DNA from: Arthrobacter sp. zg-Y844 | GTDB lineage: Bacteria > Actinomycetota > Actinomycetes > Actinomycetales > Micrococcaceae | Length of the DNA: 64,000 nt | Reading direction: 5' to 3' | NCBI RefSeq assembly: GCF_024385465.1 | Contig: NZ_JANFLS010000004.1 | Span: 1-64,000, forward strand | Part shown: one piece after another, positions 1-8,420 of the stretch | Numbering within the stretch: the stretch's first letter is position 1 | Layout: each line of letters opens with the position of its first letter | Position numbers and translations under genes: made by a program | Notes under the pieces: generated by a model | Database searches by the model: none | Told to the model about the DNA's origin: nothing | What the model saw: only the letters and a program-made list of their open reading frames with translations

Positions 1-2
1 GC

Positions 3-638
3 CGCCGCGCAGGACTGATGTCCTGCGCGGCGGCCGCGCTTCTCCTGCTCTCCGGGTGCAGCGGCACAGCCGCCCCGGAGACCGGACCACTTACAACAAC
101 CACGACGACGGCGGCCTCCCCGGATTCCACGGCCCCCGCGCCAAGCCAGCCTGCAGCCCCGCAGGCTGACTCTCCTCCGGTGCTGGCACCCTCCGCGCCG
201 GTGTCCTTAACTATCCCTGCCACCGGCACCGAATCCCGGCTCCTGCGTCTAGGACTGCGGGAGGACGGTTCCTTGGAAGTTCCGCCGGAGCCTCCCGGAT
301 CGCCGGCGAGCTGGTACACGGGATCGCCCACCCCGGGGGAGCGCGGGCCCGCCGTGCTGCTGGGACATGTCAACGCCACCGGCGGGGGCGAGGGAGTCTT
401 TGCCGGCCTGCGGAACCTGGTGCCCGGCGACCGGCTTGAAATTGCCCGGGAAGACGGGACCACCGCGGTCTTCTCGGTGGACCGGGGAGAGCAATACGGC
501 AAGGACGAGTTCCCTACGCTCGCGGTCTACGGCAATACCGCCGGTGCGGAGCTGCGCCTGATCACCTGCGACGGTTTTGACCCTTCCACCGGAACCTTTG
601 ACGACAACTACGTTGTTTACGCCAGTCTCACCCGCTGA
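3..638 (+). CDS. Class E/F sortase-like lipoprotein, 5' end possibly outside window
   Basis: The protein starts with a short hydrophobic stretch ending in a lipobox (LLSG-C, Cys14 counted from the ATG at 18), then a Thr/Pro/Ala-rich linker to about residue 60 and a sortase fold. The sortase His lies in GHVN (H117) and the Cys in LITC (C184), followed by the DNYVVYA strand typical of class F enzymes. Sortases cleave and transpeptidate sorting signals at the cell surface. The third catalytic residue, an Arg normally just after the Cys loop, is not seen: the only Arg after C184 is the last residue. The frame stays open upstream of the ATG (Arg-Arg-Ala-Gly-Leu), which would suit a longer lipoprotein signal n-region, so the true start may lie before base 1. 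Confidence 0.75.
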   Translation, partial: RRAGLMSCAAAALLLLSGCSGTAAPETGPLTTTTTTAASPDSTAPAPSQPAAPQADSPPVLAPSAPVSLTIPATGTESRLLRLGLREDGSLEVPPEPPGSPASWYTGSPTPGERGPAVLLGHVNATGGGEGVFAGLRNLVPGDRLEIAREDGTTAVFSVDRGEQYGKDEFPTLAVYGNTAGAELRLITCDGFDPSTGTFDDNYVVYASLTR

Positions 639-754
639 ACCTGCCCCCCAACCGAACCAAGGCCCGTGCTAGGGTCTAGTGCCGTACGTATCTGTTGGCT
701 CGGGGGGACCATCACTTACTCCTTCCGGGTCCTTGCTGACATCCTGGGGGAGTC

Positions 755-3223
755 TTGAAACACTGCACGTCCTGCGGCGCTGAACTGCAGCCGCATTGGA
801 AATTCTGTACCAACTGCCAGGCGCCTCAGCCGGCACAGTCGGGCGGCGAAACCACCGCACCTCAGGGCACGGAAGCCAATGCGGCCCCGAATTCCGGAAC
901 GCACCGCACCGACTCCCCGCAGGACGCAGCCCCGCAGGCAGCCTCCCCGCAGGCAGCCTTCCCTCAGACCGAGCCGCAGGCCGTCGACTCCCAGAGTCCG
1001 GCCGAGCAGCCGACGCAGCGCTTCGACCAGGCTCCGGCCGAGCAGCAGACGCAGCGCTTCGACCAGGCTCCGGCCCAGCAGCATCCGGCCCAGCAGCACA
1101 GCGAACAGCAGACCGCAGCCATGCGCGCTCCGGGAGCACCGACTTCAGTTTTCGACCCGCCCTTTGTCTCGCACGCCGCATCCCAGCCCGGCACCGGCTA
1201 CGCCGGCTCAGGTCACGCCTCCGGAGGCCCGGAGGCAGGCGGTCCTAACTCAGGCGGTCCGACTTACGGCGCTCCCAACGACGGCGGCCCCGCCGGCCCG
1301 CAGGGACCCACCGGACCCGGCGCGCCGTCGTCGGGCGGCAAGAAGCCTTCCCGCAAGCTGACGATCATCCTGGTCTCCGTACTGGCACTCCTGGTCATCC
1401 TGGGGCTGGCGGCGTTCTTCATCGTGCAGAACATGGTCCGCGGAGGTGCCGGGTCCGCCGAAAGCGCAGCCGACAAGGTGGTGGAGGCCATCGAGTCCAA
1501 GGACATCATTGGACTGGCCACCATGGTGCCGCCGGAGGAACGCGAACCGCTCCAGCGCATCCAGGAACAAGTGATGGACAAGGTCGAGGAATTCGGCCTG
1601 GAGGAAGCGATTAACAAGGTCGCCGACGAAGACGCCGACGTCGACGACGAACTGACTTTTGACGGCATCAGCATCACCTTCGAGGGTGTCGATCCCGAGG
1701 TCACCGAGATCGACGACTCCACTGCGCTGATCACGTACACCACCGGTGAGGCACGGATCCAGCTGGATCCGGCGGAAACCACCGGAGCCATCCGCTCCGG
1801 TCTCGAGGCAGGCGGCTACGAAGACGAAGAAAAGATCGATGAAACCGTCCAGCTCAACGAACTTGGAGCGGACGGCTCTCCGCTGACCCTGGTGGCCACG
1901 GAACGTGGCGGCCGTTGGTACGTGAGCCCGATGTACAGCATCGCCGAAATCATCAACGAGGGTGAAGGGAATGACCGCGGCAGCGTTCCCGAAACAGCGG
2001 GCGGCAGCGACAGCCCGGCTGCAGCAGCGCAGGCCGCAGTGGAGGCGGTGCCGGAGGTGGTTTCCGAGGGAAGCCTGGAGCCGCTGGCCGGGACGCTGTC
2101 CATCCACGAAGGCAGCCTGCTGTACCTGTACCAGGACCTGTTTGACGACATGATGGCCGGGGCGGGCGGCGAAGAGCTGAACATCAGCGACGTGCGCTTC
2201 ACGGACGGTGACAAGGACGGCGACCGTGCCGTCGCCGTCGTCGAGAACATCACCGTTGAAAGCGAATACGGCGACAAGATCACCCTGACCAGCGATTGCA
2301 TCGAAGGCGAGCGGGAGTCCGACAGCATCTGCTTCGGCGATTCCGGTTACTCCATTGAGCCCTCCGTGGAGATGCTGGGCGGGGCGAAGATCATGAGCCT
2401 GGCCACCATCGAGGAGGACGGCAAGTGGCGGGTGAGCCTGGGACACACCGTCGCGGACTGGATCATCAACTGGACCGATTCCCTGACCCGTGAGCAGGCC
2501 CTGGCCCTGATGCAGCTCGCGAACACCGAGGACGCCACCGGAGATATCAGCGTGGACGAATCCACCGAGGTGGAGTTCAACTCGGCCGGCTTCGCGGTCC
2601 TCAACCTGACGGTGGACGAGGACATGGCACTGCAGGCAGAAGACGGCGACTTCGGCGACATGCTGGTGTACTCCGAGGACGGCAAGGAGCAGATCGCGGA
2701 CCTCGGATGGGGCGATGAGGTCGAGGCAGGCAACTACAAGCTCGTGGTCTTTGCCGGCCCGGAATGGCAGGAAGAGTTCGCTGAAAAGGGCACGGACTTC
2801 GAGTACTCCGCCGACCTGACCCTGGTTGAGGGGAAGGGATACGACTTCTCGAAGGGGTCTTACTCTGACTCGGATTACTCTGCGGGCTCAGTGCCTTCCG
2901 GTTCGTACATCAGCAGCGATTACGGTGTGCTCTCCACCGGTGCCTCGTCAGAGTCCGTGAAGAGCCACACCCTCTCGAGCACCGACGTCGAAGCCGATCT
3001 GGAGATCAGCGCACTCGGGTCAACGACTTCAACGATCGTGATTGGGGTCACGCTGGACGGTAAGGAAGAGAAAGTTGAAATCCCGGCAGGGGAGCGGACT
3101 GAATACTCCATCGCTTACCCCGCTGACGGGAAGGACCACGAGCTGAAAGTCCAGATACTGTCCTCGACTCCCGAGAGCGACTTCGCTCTTGTGAGCTATA
3201 CGGTCGCGGTCAAGACGAAGTAG
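755..3223 (+). CDS. Zinc-ribbon single-pass membrane protein with two extracytoplasmic repeats
   Basis: An 822-residue protein with TTG start preceded by GGGGGAG at 746-752. A zinc ribbon occupies the N-terminus (C4, C7, C18, C21). A Gln/Pro/Ala/Gly-rich region follows to about residue 195, including a repeat of QRFDQAPA. One membrane helix lies at about 200-227. The remaining roughly 590 residues should be outside the cell. Two stretches (about 237-390 and 425-565) look alike: each opens with a helix of the AADKVVEAIES / AAQAAVEAVPE type and closes with a GGRWYV / DGKWRV strand, so the ectodomain is probably a tandem duplication. The layout (cytosolic zinc ribbon, one helix, large ectodomain) recalls TcaA/YvbJ-like proteins, but no function can be assigned. 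The next gene has the same ribbon. Confidence 0.8.
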   Translation: MKHCTSCGAELQPHWKFCTNCQAPQPAQSGGETTAPQGTEANAAPNSGTHRTDSPQDAAPQAASPQAAFPQTEPQAVDSQSPAEQPTQRFDQAPAEQQTQRFDQAPAQQHPAQQHSEQQTAAMRAPGAPTSVFDPPFVSHAASQPGTGYAGSGHASGGPEAGGPNSGGPTYGAPNDGGPAGPQGPTGPGAPSSGGKKPSRKLTIILVSVLALLVILGLAAFFIVQNMVRGGAGSAESAADKVVEAIESKDIIGLATMVPPEEREPLQRIQEQVMDKVEEFGLEEAINKVADEDADVDDELTFDGISITFEGVDPEVTEIDDSTALITYTTGEARIQLDPAETTGAIRSGLEAGGYEDEEKIDETVQLNELGADGSPLTLVATERGGRWYVSPMYSIAEIINEGEGNDRGSVPETAGGSDSPAAAAQAAVEAVPEVVSEGSLEPLAGTLSIHEGSLLYLYQDLFDDMMAGAGGEELNISDVRFTDGDKDGDRAVAVVENITVESEYGDKITLTSDCIEGERESDSICFGDSGYSIEPSVEMLGGAKIMSLATIEEDGKWRVSLGHTVADWIINWTDSLTREQALALMQLANTEDATGDISVDESTEVEFNSAGFAVLNLTVDEDMALQAEDGDFGDMLVYSEDGKEQIADLGWGDEVEAGNYKLVVFAGPEWQEEFAEKGTDFEYSADLTLVEGKGYDFSKGSYSDSDYSAGSVPSGSYISSDYGVLSTGASSESVKSHTLSSTDVEADLEISALGSTTSTIVIGVTLDGKEEKVEIPAGERTEYSIAYPADGKDHELKVQILSSTPESDFALVSYTVAVKTK

Positions 3224-3231
3224 CACCGCTT

Positions 3232-3259
3232 CCCGGCGGCGGTTCAGCCCGCCGCCGGG
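3232..3259 (+). terminator. GC-rich stem-loop after the first zinc-ribbon gene
   Basis: A perfect 11-bp stem (CCCGGCGGCGG pairing with CCGCCGCCGGG) with a 6-nt loop begins 8 nt after the stop codon. There is no T-run, so it may be a weak terminator or an mRNA 3'-end stabiliser. Confidence 0.5.
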
Positions 3260-3309
3260 TCTGCCGGACCACCGGCGTAAATGATTCTTGAAGATCCAAG
3301 GAAGGCGTT

Positions 3310-5502
3310 ATGAAATTCTGTCCCGAATGTGGGAAACAACAAGAACCGGGGGGCCGGTTCTGTGCGGAGTGCGGGTATGCCATAGGTGCCGCGCCCGCTT
3401 CTGCAGCCTCCGCGCCGGGTACGGAACCTGCCGCCCATCCCGCAGCACCAACCGCCGGATCGGTGGAAGACCGGCAGCTCGCCGCAGTCGGGGCAGGTCA
3501 GCACGGTTACGGCCAGCCCGGCCAGCCCGGCCAGGCCTACGGCCAGGGTGGGTACGGTCAGCCGACCCAGCAGCGTCAAGAGCAGCAGTATCCGGGTAAC
3601 CCCGGCTACGGCCAGGCCCAGGCGCAGGCTTCCTCCGGCACCAAGCGTCCGTCCCCCTTTGCCGGGGTTCCGGTCAGCGACTACGTCCGGGACGGCATCG
3701 CGTTCCTGGCCCTCTTCGCCTCGCTGTTCATGACGTGGACCATCAGTACGAGCAGCTACGACGACGGCACCAAAGCCGGTGCCCGCGTCGACGTACTGCT
3801 GATTACCCTCCTGAGCATCCTGTCCCTGGGCATCAGCTACCTGTGGCGCGGCGGCGTCTTCGGCCCGACGGTCGGCTACCGGAAAATCCAGGACATTCGT
3901 CTACTGGCCAACCTCCCGTACATCATCCTGGTGCTGGTGTACTTCGTCCTGAGCCTGGTATCGGGCTTCGGGGATGACAGCTACCGCTACCTGGGCGGCG
4001 CCGTCGCCGTCGGACTGGCCGGTGCCCTCCTCGCTGCACAGCCCCGGAAGGGTGAAATAGCCCCGGGCGACGTCGATCATGCCCGCCACCGGCGCTGGCT
4101 GTTCGTCATGCTGGGCATTGCGGGCTTTGCCGCAGTCGTCACCATCGTGCAGATCATCCTGTTTGTTATGGACGCGCATGACTACTACACAGGCGCCGGA
4201 GCGTGGCTGTTCCTGATTGCGCAGATTGTTGCTGCGCTCCTTGCAGTAGGGGTCCTGGGGCTTGTTGCCCTGAAGGTCTTCCGCGGCTCCGACGCCTGGC
4301 GCTTCGCCGGTGCGGCACTCGGTGTGGGCGCGGCTTTCCTCACCATGCTGGCACTCATGGGTGTGGATTCACTTGGGGAGGGCTTCTTCCCGGGGGTTGC
4401 CGGGTTCTCCACCTTCTTCTGGATGGCCTTCGGCGCTGCGGTTTCCGCTCCGTCCGTCGCCCGCACCACGCACCGGACCGCAGTTGCCCCTGCGGACCGG
4501 CTCACTGCCCTCCGACCCCTGCTGCTCCTGACCCTGATCCTGGCGTCGGCCCTGGCCGTCTTCATGGTGGTCGGGCTGGTGCAGACCCTGTTGGAGGACC
4601 TCGACGGCGTCGCCACGTGGTCCGTGGGCCTGGTCCTTGCGCTCCTGCTGGTGGCTGCCACCGTAGTGGTCCGGAAGCTTGCCGCCCGTGACGAGCGGTC
4701 CGCCTTCGTGATGGGCAGCGTGTATGCGGGTGCCCTGTTTGTCCTGTCGCTGATCCTCATGATCCTTTTCGAAGTCCAGGACCTGGATTATTCGACGACG
4801 CGCACCGCGCCGTTGCCGATCGGAACGGTCATGTCCCTGATCATGGTGCTGACCTGGGTTATGCCCTTCGCGGTTCTGGCCGTGCTTTGGCTGGACAAGG
4901 CTGCGCGGGCACACTTCAAGTCGCTGCCCGCTTCCGGAAACTCGGGCACCGGTTTCGCCTTTGAAGGGGCTCCGGCCCGTGCACAGGTTCCCGCCATTCC
5001 GACGCCGGCCACTTTCGTCGGGGCTCAGCAGCCGCAGTTCCCGCAGCAGGGCCAGCCCGCTGGACAGCCCGTTCAGCAGCAGGCACCGGTTCAGCCCCAG
5101 CAGCAGGCGCCGGTTCAGCCCCAGCGGGCTCCCGTGCAGGAACCGGTGGTGGAACAGGCTCCCGTCCAGGCGCCCCAGCACGCAGCTCCCGTCCAGGAAC
5201 CCGTGCAGACTGCGGTAACCGAGTCGCCGGACCAGGACCAGGACCCGGACCAGGGCCAGGACCAGGACGAGGAAGTGTCCGAGGACACCGTTCGGCGTAC
5301 GCCGGCCGCTGACCCGGATGCCGCCCTCCTGGCCGAAGCTGCCGATCCGGCCACACCCCTGGTCCGGCTCCAGGAGCTGGCTACCCACCCGCGGGCCCGG
5401 GTAGTCGTGGCAGCCAACCCGTCCACCTACCCGGCACTGCTGACCTGGCTGAGCCAGCTCGGCGATCCGGCCGTGAACGAGGCGCTGGGCCGCCGTCGGT
5501 AA
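3310..5502 (+). CDS. Zinc-ribbon polytopic membrane protein with C-terminal variant leucine-rich repeat domain
   Basis: A 730-residue protein preceded by AAGGAAGG. The N-terminal zinc ribbon has Cys at 4, 7, 18 and 21, the same positions as in the upstream gene. A Gly/Gln/Tyr-rich linker follows. From about residue 125 to 535 there are many hydrophobic segments (roughly ten to twelve), so it is an integral membrane protein. A Gln/Pro/Val-rich, then Asp-rich linker (about 550-655) leads to a final 60 residues beginning DAALLAEAADPATPLVRL. That stretch fits the bacterial variant leucine-rich repeat module. Substrate and role are unknown. The shared ribbon and close spacing (86 nt) suggest the two proteins work together, though a hairpin lies between them. 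Confidence 0.75.
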   Translation: MKFCPECGKQQEPGGRFCAECGYAIGAAPASAASAPGTEPAAHPAAPTAGSVEDRQLAAVGAGQHGYGQPGQPGQAYGQGGYGQPTQQRQEQQYPGNPGYGQAQAQASSGTKRPSPFAGVPVSDYVRDGIAFLALFASLFMTWTISTSSYDDGTKAGARVDVLLITLLSILSLGISYLWRGGVFGPTVGYRKIQDIRLLANLPYIILVLVYFVLSLVSGFGDDSYRYLGGAVAVGLAGALLAAQPRKGEIAPGDVDHARHRRWLFVMLGIAGFAAVVTIVQIILFVMDAHDYYTGAGAWLFLIAQIVAALLAVGVLGLVALKVFRGSDAWRFAGAALGVGAAFLTMLALMGVDSLGEGFFPGVAGFSTFFWMAFGAAVSAPSVARTTHRTAVAPADRLTALRPLLLLTLILASALAVFMVVGLVQTLLEDLDGVATWSVGLVLALLLVAATVVVRKLAARDERSAFVMGSVYAGALFVLSLILMILFEVQDLDYSTTRTAPLPIGTVMSLIMVLTWVMPFAVLAVLWLDKAARAHFKSLPASGNSGTGFAFEGAPARAQVPAIPTPATFVGAQQPQFPQQGQPAGQPVQQQAPVQPQQQAPVQPQRAPVQEPVVEQAPVQAPQHAAPVQEPVQTAVTESPDQDQDPDQGQDQDEEVSEDTVRRTPAADPDAALLAEAADPATPLVRLQELATHPRARVVVAANPSTYPALLTWLSQLGDPAVNEALGRRR

Positions 5503-5526
5503 CCGGCCCTTAGTAATAGGTATGAA

Positions 5527-5582
5527 GCGGCGGCCGACGTCGTTGGTACGGGTTATCACTGCCAACGACGCCGGCCGCCGGC
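5527..5582 (+). terminator. Long stem-loop terminator
   Basis: Arms 5529-5546 and 5562-5579 form an 18-bp stem with one A-C mismatch and a 15-nt loop, 26 nt after the stop of the zinc-ribbon gene. A short CCTTTAA tail follows. It probably ends the zinc-ribbon transcription unit. Confidence 0.6.
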
Positions 5583-5619
5583 CTTTAACTTCCACCCGCT
5601 CAAGGATTCAGGGGCGCTC

Positions 5620-6675
5620 ATGAAAAACTCCGCAGGCCCTGGCGCGAAGCGGCGTGCAGCAGCCGGCATCGTGGGGGCCGCAATACTGCTCTCCGGGTGC
5701 TCGACCGCCCCTGCCGCGGGACCGCCGTCGGGCAGTACGACGACGGCGTCGGCGGCCAGCCCCGATCCCACCCCGAGCCCAACCCCCACGCCGTTACCGC
5801 CCCGGCCCTCGGGCTGGCTCGCGGAGGTAACCGGCGACGCCGGACGCCTGGCTATCCTCGGTGACTCCTTCGCCGCGGGAGAGGGGGCCGGCGATTACCA
5901 GCCTGCGGTACCCGGCGTCCGGGATTCCTGCCACCGCAGCCTCCACCCGCCCGCTGCGGAACTGTTTGCCCCGCAGAACATCGCGAACCTCGCATGTTCC
6001 CGGGCCACCACCGGGCACCTGACCGCTCCGCAACGACTGGCCGCCCTGGATCCCGGAGCCGGACCGACTACCGACCCCGGCACGGTCCCGGCGCAGCTGG
6101 AGCAGCTGCAGGGCTTCGAACCGACCTTGGTGGTGCTCTCGGTGGGCGGCAACAACCTCGACTTCGCCGGAATCCTGCAGGCCTGCCTGCTGGAAACCAC
6201 TCCCTGCAGCGATGACCCGCAGCTGGCCGCCCACGCGGCGGAGCAGCTGTCCGGCCTCGAGGCCGACCTAATGGACGCCTATGCCAGCGTCGCGACGGCC
6301 GTCCCTGCTCCCGTGCTGGTGCTTCCGTACCCCCAGCTTTTCGATGAGCCAGACGGCGACTGCGGCCGGCTCAGCACGGAGGAGCAACGCTTCGGCCGGG
6401 ACCTCATCAATGACTTGAACGCCGTCATCCGGTCCGCCGTGGACAGCTCCTCCGCGCCGAACGTCTACTACGTGGACGCCGTCGAACAGGCCCTGGCCGG
6501 ACACGGCGCCTGCAGCCCGGAACCGTTTGTCCATGCCGCGGATGTCTCCGGGCTGCTGCAGGCCGCCGATTCGGTTACCGCCAGCCAGGAGCTGCTGCAC
6601 CCCACCTCTGCGGGCTACCGTGCCATGACGGCGGAGCTGGTCCGCTGGGCCGCAGGGCACCCCGTGCCGCAGTGA
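5620..6675 (+). CDS. SGNH/GDSL-family hydrolase lipoprotein
   Basis: Signal peptide with two Arg (residues 11-12), a hydrophobic core and lipobox LLSG-C27, so the protein is probably anchored outside the membrane. A Pro/Thr/Ser linker runs to about residue 60. The SGNH blocks are clear: GDSFAAGEG (Ser83, block I), VGGNN (176-179, block III) and LLHPTSAGY (His327, block V). The residue three before the His is Glu rather than the usual Asp. Four or more Cys could form disulfides, as in secreted actinobacterial lipases and esterases of this family. The natural ester substrate cannot be told from sequence. Confidence 0.85.
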   Translation: MKNSAGPGAKRRAAAGIVGAAILLSGCSTAPAAGPPSGSTTTASAASPDPTPSPTPTPLPPRPSGWLAEVTGDAGRLAILGDSFAAGEGAGDYQPAVPGVRDSCHRSLHPPAAELFAPQNIANLACSRATTGHLTAPQRLAALDPGAGPTTDPGTVPAQLEQLQGFEPTLVVLSVGGNNLDFAGILQACLLETTPCSDDPQLAAHAAEQLSGLEADLMDAYASVATAVPAPVLVLPYPQLFDEPDGDCGRLSTEEQRFGRDLINDLNAVIRSAVDSSSAPNVYYVDAVEQALAGHGACSPEPFVHAADVSGLLQAADSVTASQELLHPTSAGYRAMTAELVRWAAGHPVPQ

Positions 6676-6760
6676 GCCGCATCACGGCAAAGCCCGGCGG
6701 CTGCGTAATACTAGGACTGCCGGCAAGGACGCCGGCCAGCAACGAGAGGACGGTCGCACC

Positions 6761-7567
6761 GTGACGGAACCCCCGCAGCAGACCCAGGCATTCGCAGGAT
6801 TCGCCACGCTCCGGGTGAGCGAGGGAGCGGACCGGGTCCACGTCCAGCTGCACCGGCCCGAGGTCCGCAACGCCATTGACGCGGCCATGGTGAAGGAACT
6901 GCATGCGGTCTGCGCCGAACTGGAGCGGCAGCCGCGGGTCCTGATCCTCTCCGGTACCGAGGCCGGCGGAAAGGGGTTCTTTGCCTCCGGGGCGGACATC
7001 ACCGAGCTGCGCGAACGCCGCCGCGATGACGCCCTGGCCGGCATCAACTCCGGCCTCTTCACCCGGATAGCCGCCCTGCCGCTGCCGGTCATCGCCGCAC
7101 TGGACGGATTTGCCCTGGGCGGCGGAGCGGAACTGGCCTACGCCGCGGACTTCCGGCTGGGCACACCACGGCTGAAGATCGGCCAGCCCGAAGCAGGGCT
7201 GGGAATCATGGCGGCTGCCGGAGCCACCTGGCGGCTGAAGGAGCTGGTGGGGGAGCCGCTCGCCAAAGACATGCTGCTGGCCGGACGGATCCTGTCCGGG
7301 GAGGAAGCACTGGCCGTCCGGCTGATCACCGAACTCCACCACCCCGCCGGCCTGCTGGCCGCCGCCCACGCGCTCGCGGACCGCATCACCGCCTCCGATC
7401 CGCTGGCCCTCCGCCTGACCAAAGCGGCCTTCGCCGCCCCGCGGGAAGCGCATCCGCTGATCGACAACCTCGCCCAGGGAATCCTCTTTGAATCCGAGGC
7501 CAAGTTCGACCGCATGCAGGACTTCCTCGACCGCAAGGAGAATTCCCGTGGCCCTCGAGAGCGCTGA
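6761..7567 (+). CDS. Enoyl-CoA hydratase/isomerase family protein
   Basis: GTG start with GAGAGGA upstream. It is a crotonase-fold protein of 268 residues. The oxyanion-hole segment FASGADITEL (74-83) and GGGAEL are present. The two Glu residues of a hydratase active site are both there: Glu124 in GGGAE and Glu144 in GQPE, which favours true enoyl-CoA hydratase activity over other crotonase reactions. It would hydrate trans-2-enoyl-CoA to 3-hydroxyacyl-CoA in beta-oxidation or a similar CoA pathway. It overlaps the next gene by 20 nt, so the two are co-translated and act in consecutive steps. Confidence 0.88.
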   Translation: MTEPPQQTQAFAGFATLRVSEGADRVHVQLHRPEVRNAIDAAMVKELHAVCAELERQPRVLILSGTEAGGKGFFASGADITELRERRRDDALAGINSGLFTRIAALPLPVIAALDGFALGGGAELAYAADFRLGTPRLKIGQPEAGLGIMAAAGATWRLKELVGEPLAKDMLLAGRILSGEEALAVRLITELHHPAGLLAAAHALADRITASDPLALRLTKAAFAAPREAHPLIDNLAQGILFESEAKFDRMQDFLDRKENSRGPRER

Positions 7568-8420
7568 CACCGGCACCGTTCCGGCACGGGTAGGGGTGCT
7601 GGGCGGCGGACGCATGGGAGCAGGTATTGCCCACGCCTTCCTCCTGGCCGGAACGGAGGTGGTGGTGGTCGAACGGGACCGGGAAGCCGCCGACGCCGCC
7701 CGCACCCGGATCGCCGGGTCCCTCGCCAAAAGCGTGGAACGCGGGGATACGGACGCAAGTGCCCAAGAGCTCGCCGACCGTGCAGCCTTCGCCGTGGATT
7801 ACGGACAGTTTGCGGTCTGCGGCCTGGTGGTGGAGGCGGTACCGGAGGACTTCGCGCTGAAGTCCGCGGCCCTGCGCGCTGTGGAGGAACAGCTTGACGA
7901 CGGCGCCTGGCTGGCGACCAACACGTCCTCGTTGTCCGTGGACCGGCTGGCTGCGGGTTTGAAGCGGCCGGAGAACTTCTGCGGCCTGCACTTCTTCAAT
8001 CCCGTGCCGTCTTCCCGTTTGGTGGAACTGGTCCTCGGCGCCCGGACGTCGGAGCAGCTGGCCGCCAGCGCACAGGAATGGATCGAAGCCCTGGGCAAGG
8101 CCGCCGTCGTCGTCCGCGATGCGCCCGGCTTCGCGTCCTCCCGGCTCGGCGTCGCCATTGCCCTGGAGGCCATGCGGATGGTCGAGGAGGGGGTGGCGTC
8201 CGCCGAGGATATCGACGCCGCCATGACGCTGGGCTACCGCCATCCCACCGGCCCGCTGCGCACCACGGACCTGGTGGGACTGGACGTCCGGCTGGGGATT
8301 GCCGAGTACCTGCACTCGACACTGGGGGACCGCTTCGCGCCGCCGCAGATCCTCCGGGAGAAGGTGGCCCGCGGCGAACTCGGACGGAAGACCGGGCAGG
8401 GTTTCTTCAGCTACGAATAG
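7548..8420 (+). CDS. 3-hydroxyacyl-CoA (3-hydroxybutyryl-CoA) dehydrogenase
   Basis: Start chosen at GTG 7548, which has AAGGAG seven bases upstream; a longer open frame to 7488 lacks a ribosome site and adds a non-family N-terminus. The protein (290 aa) opens with a Rossmann NAD site GVLGGGRMGAGIA. It then has NTSSLS and the HFFNPVP catalytic segment of the family, and a C-terminal helical domain with a DLVGLD motif. It oxidises 3-hydroxyacyl-CoA to 3-ketoacyl-CoA with NAD, directly after the hydratase step encoded by the overlapping upstream gene. It is short, as for 3-hydroxybutyryl-CoA dehydrogenases, without the fused hydratase of FadB. Its 3' end overlaps the convergent nucleoside hydrolase by 14 nt. 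Confidence 0.88.
   Translation: MALESADTGTVPARVGVLGGGRMGAGIAHAFLLAGTEVVVVERDREAADAARTRIAGSLAKSVERGDTDASAQELADRAAFAVDYGQFAVCGLVVEAVPEDFALKSAALRAVEEQLDDGAWLATNTSSLSVDRLAAGLKRPENFCGLHFFNPVPSSRLVELVLGARTSEQLAASAQEWIEALGKAAVVVRDAPGFASSRLGVAIALEAMRMVEEGVASAEDIDAAMTLGYRHPTGPLRTTDLVGLDVRLGIAEYLHSTLGDRFAPPQILREKVARGELGRKTGQGFFSYE

Noticed and set aside
1250-2446. Long minus-strand frame opposite the zinc-ribbon gene
   Set aside because: Shadow of a coherent protein on the plus strand.
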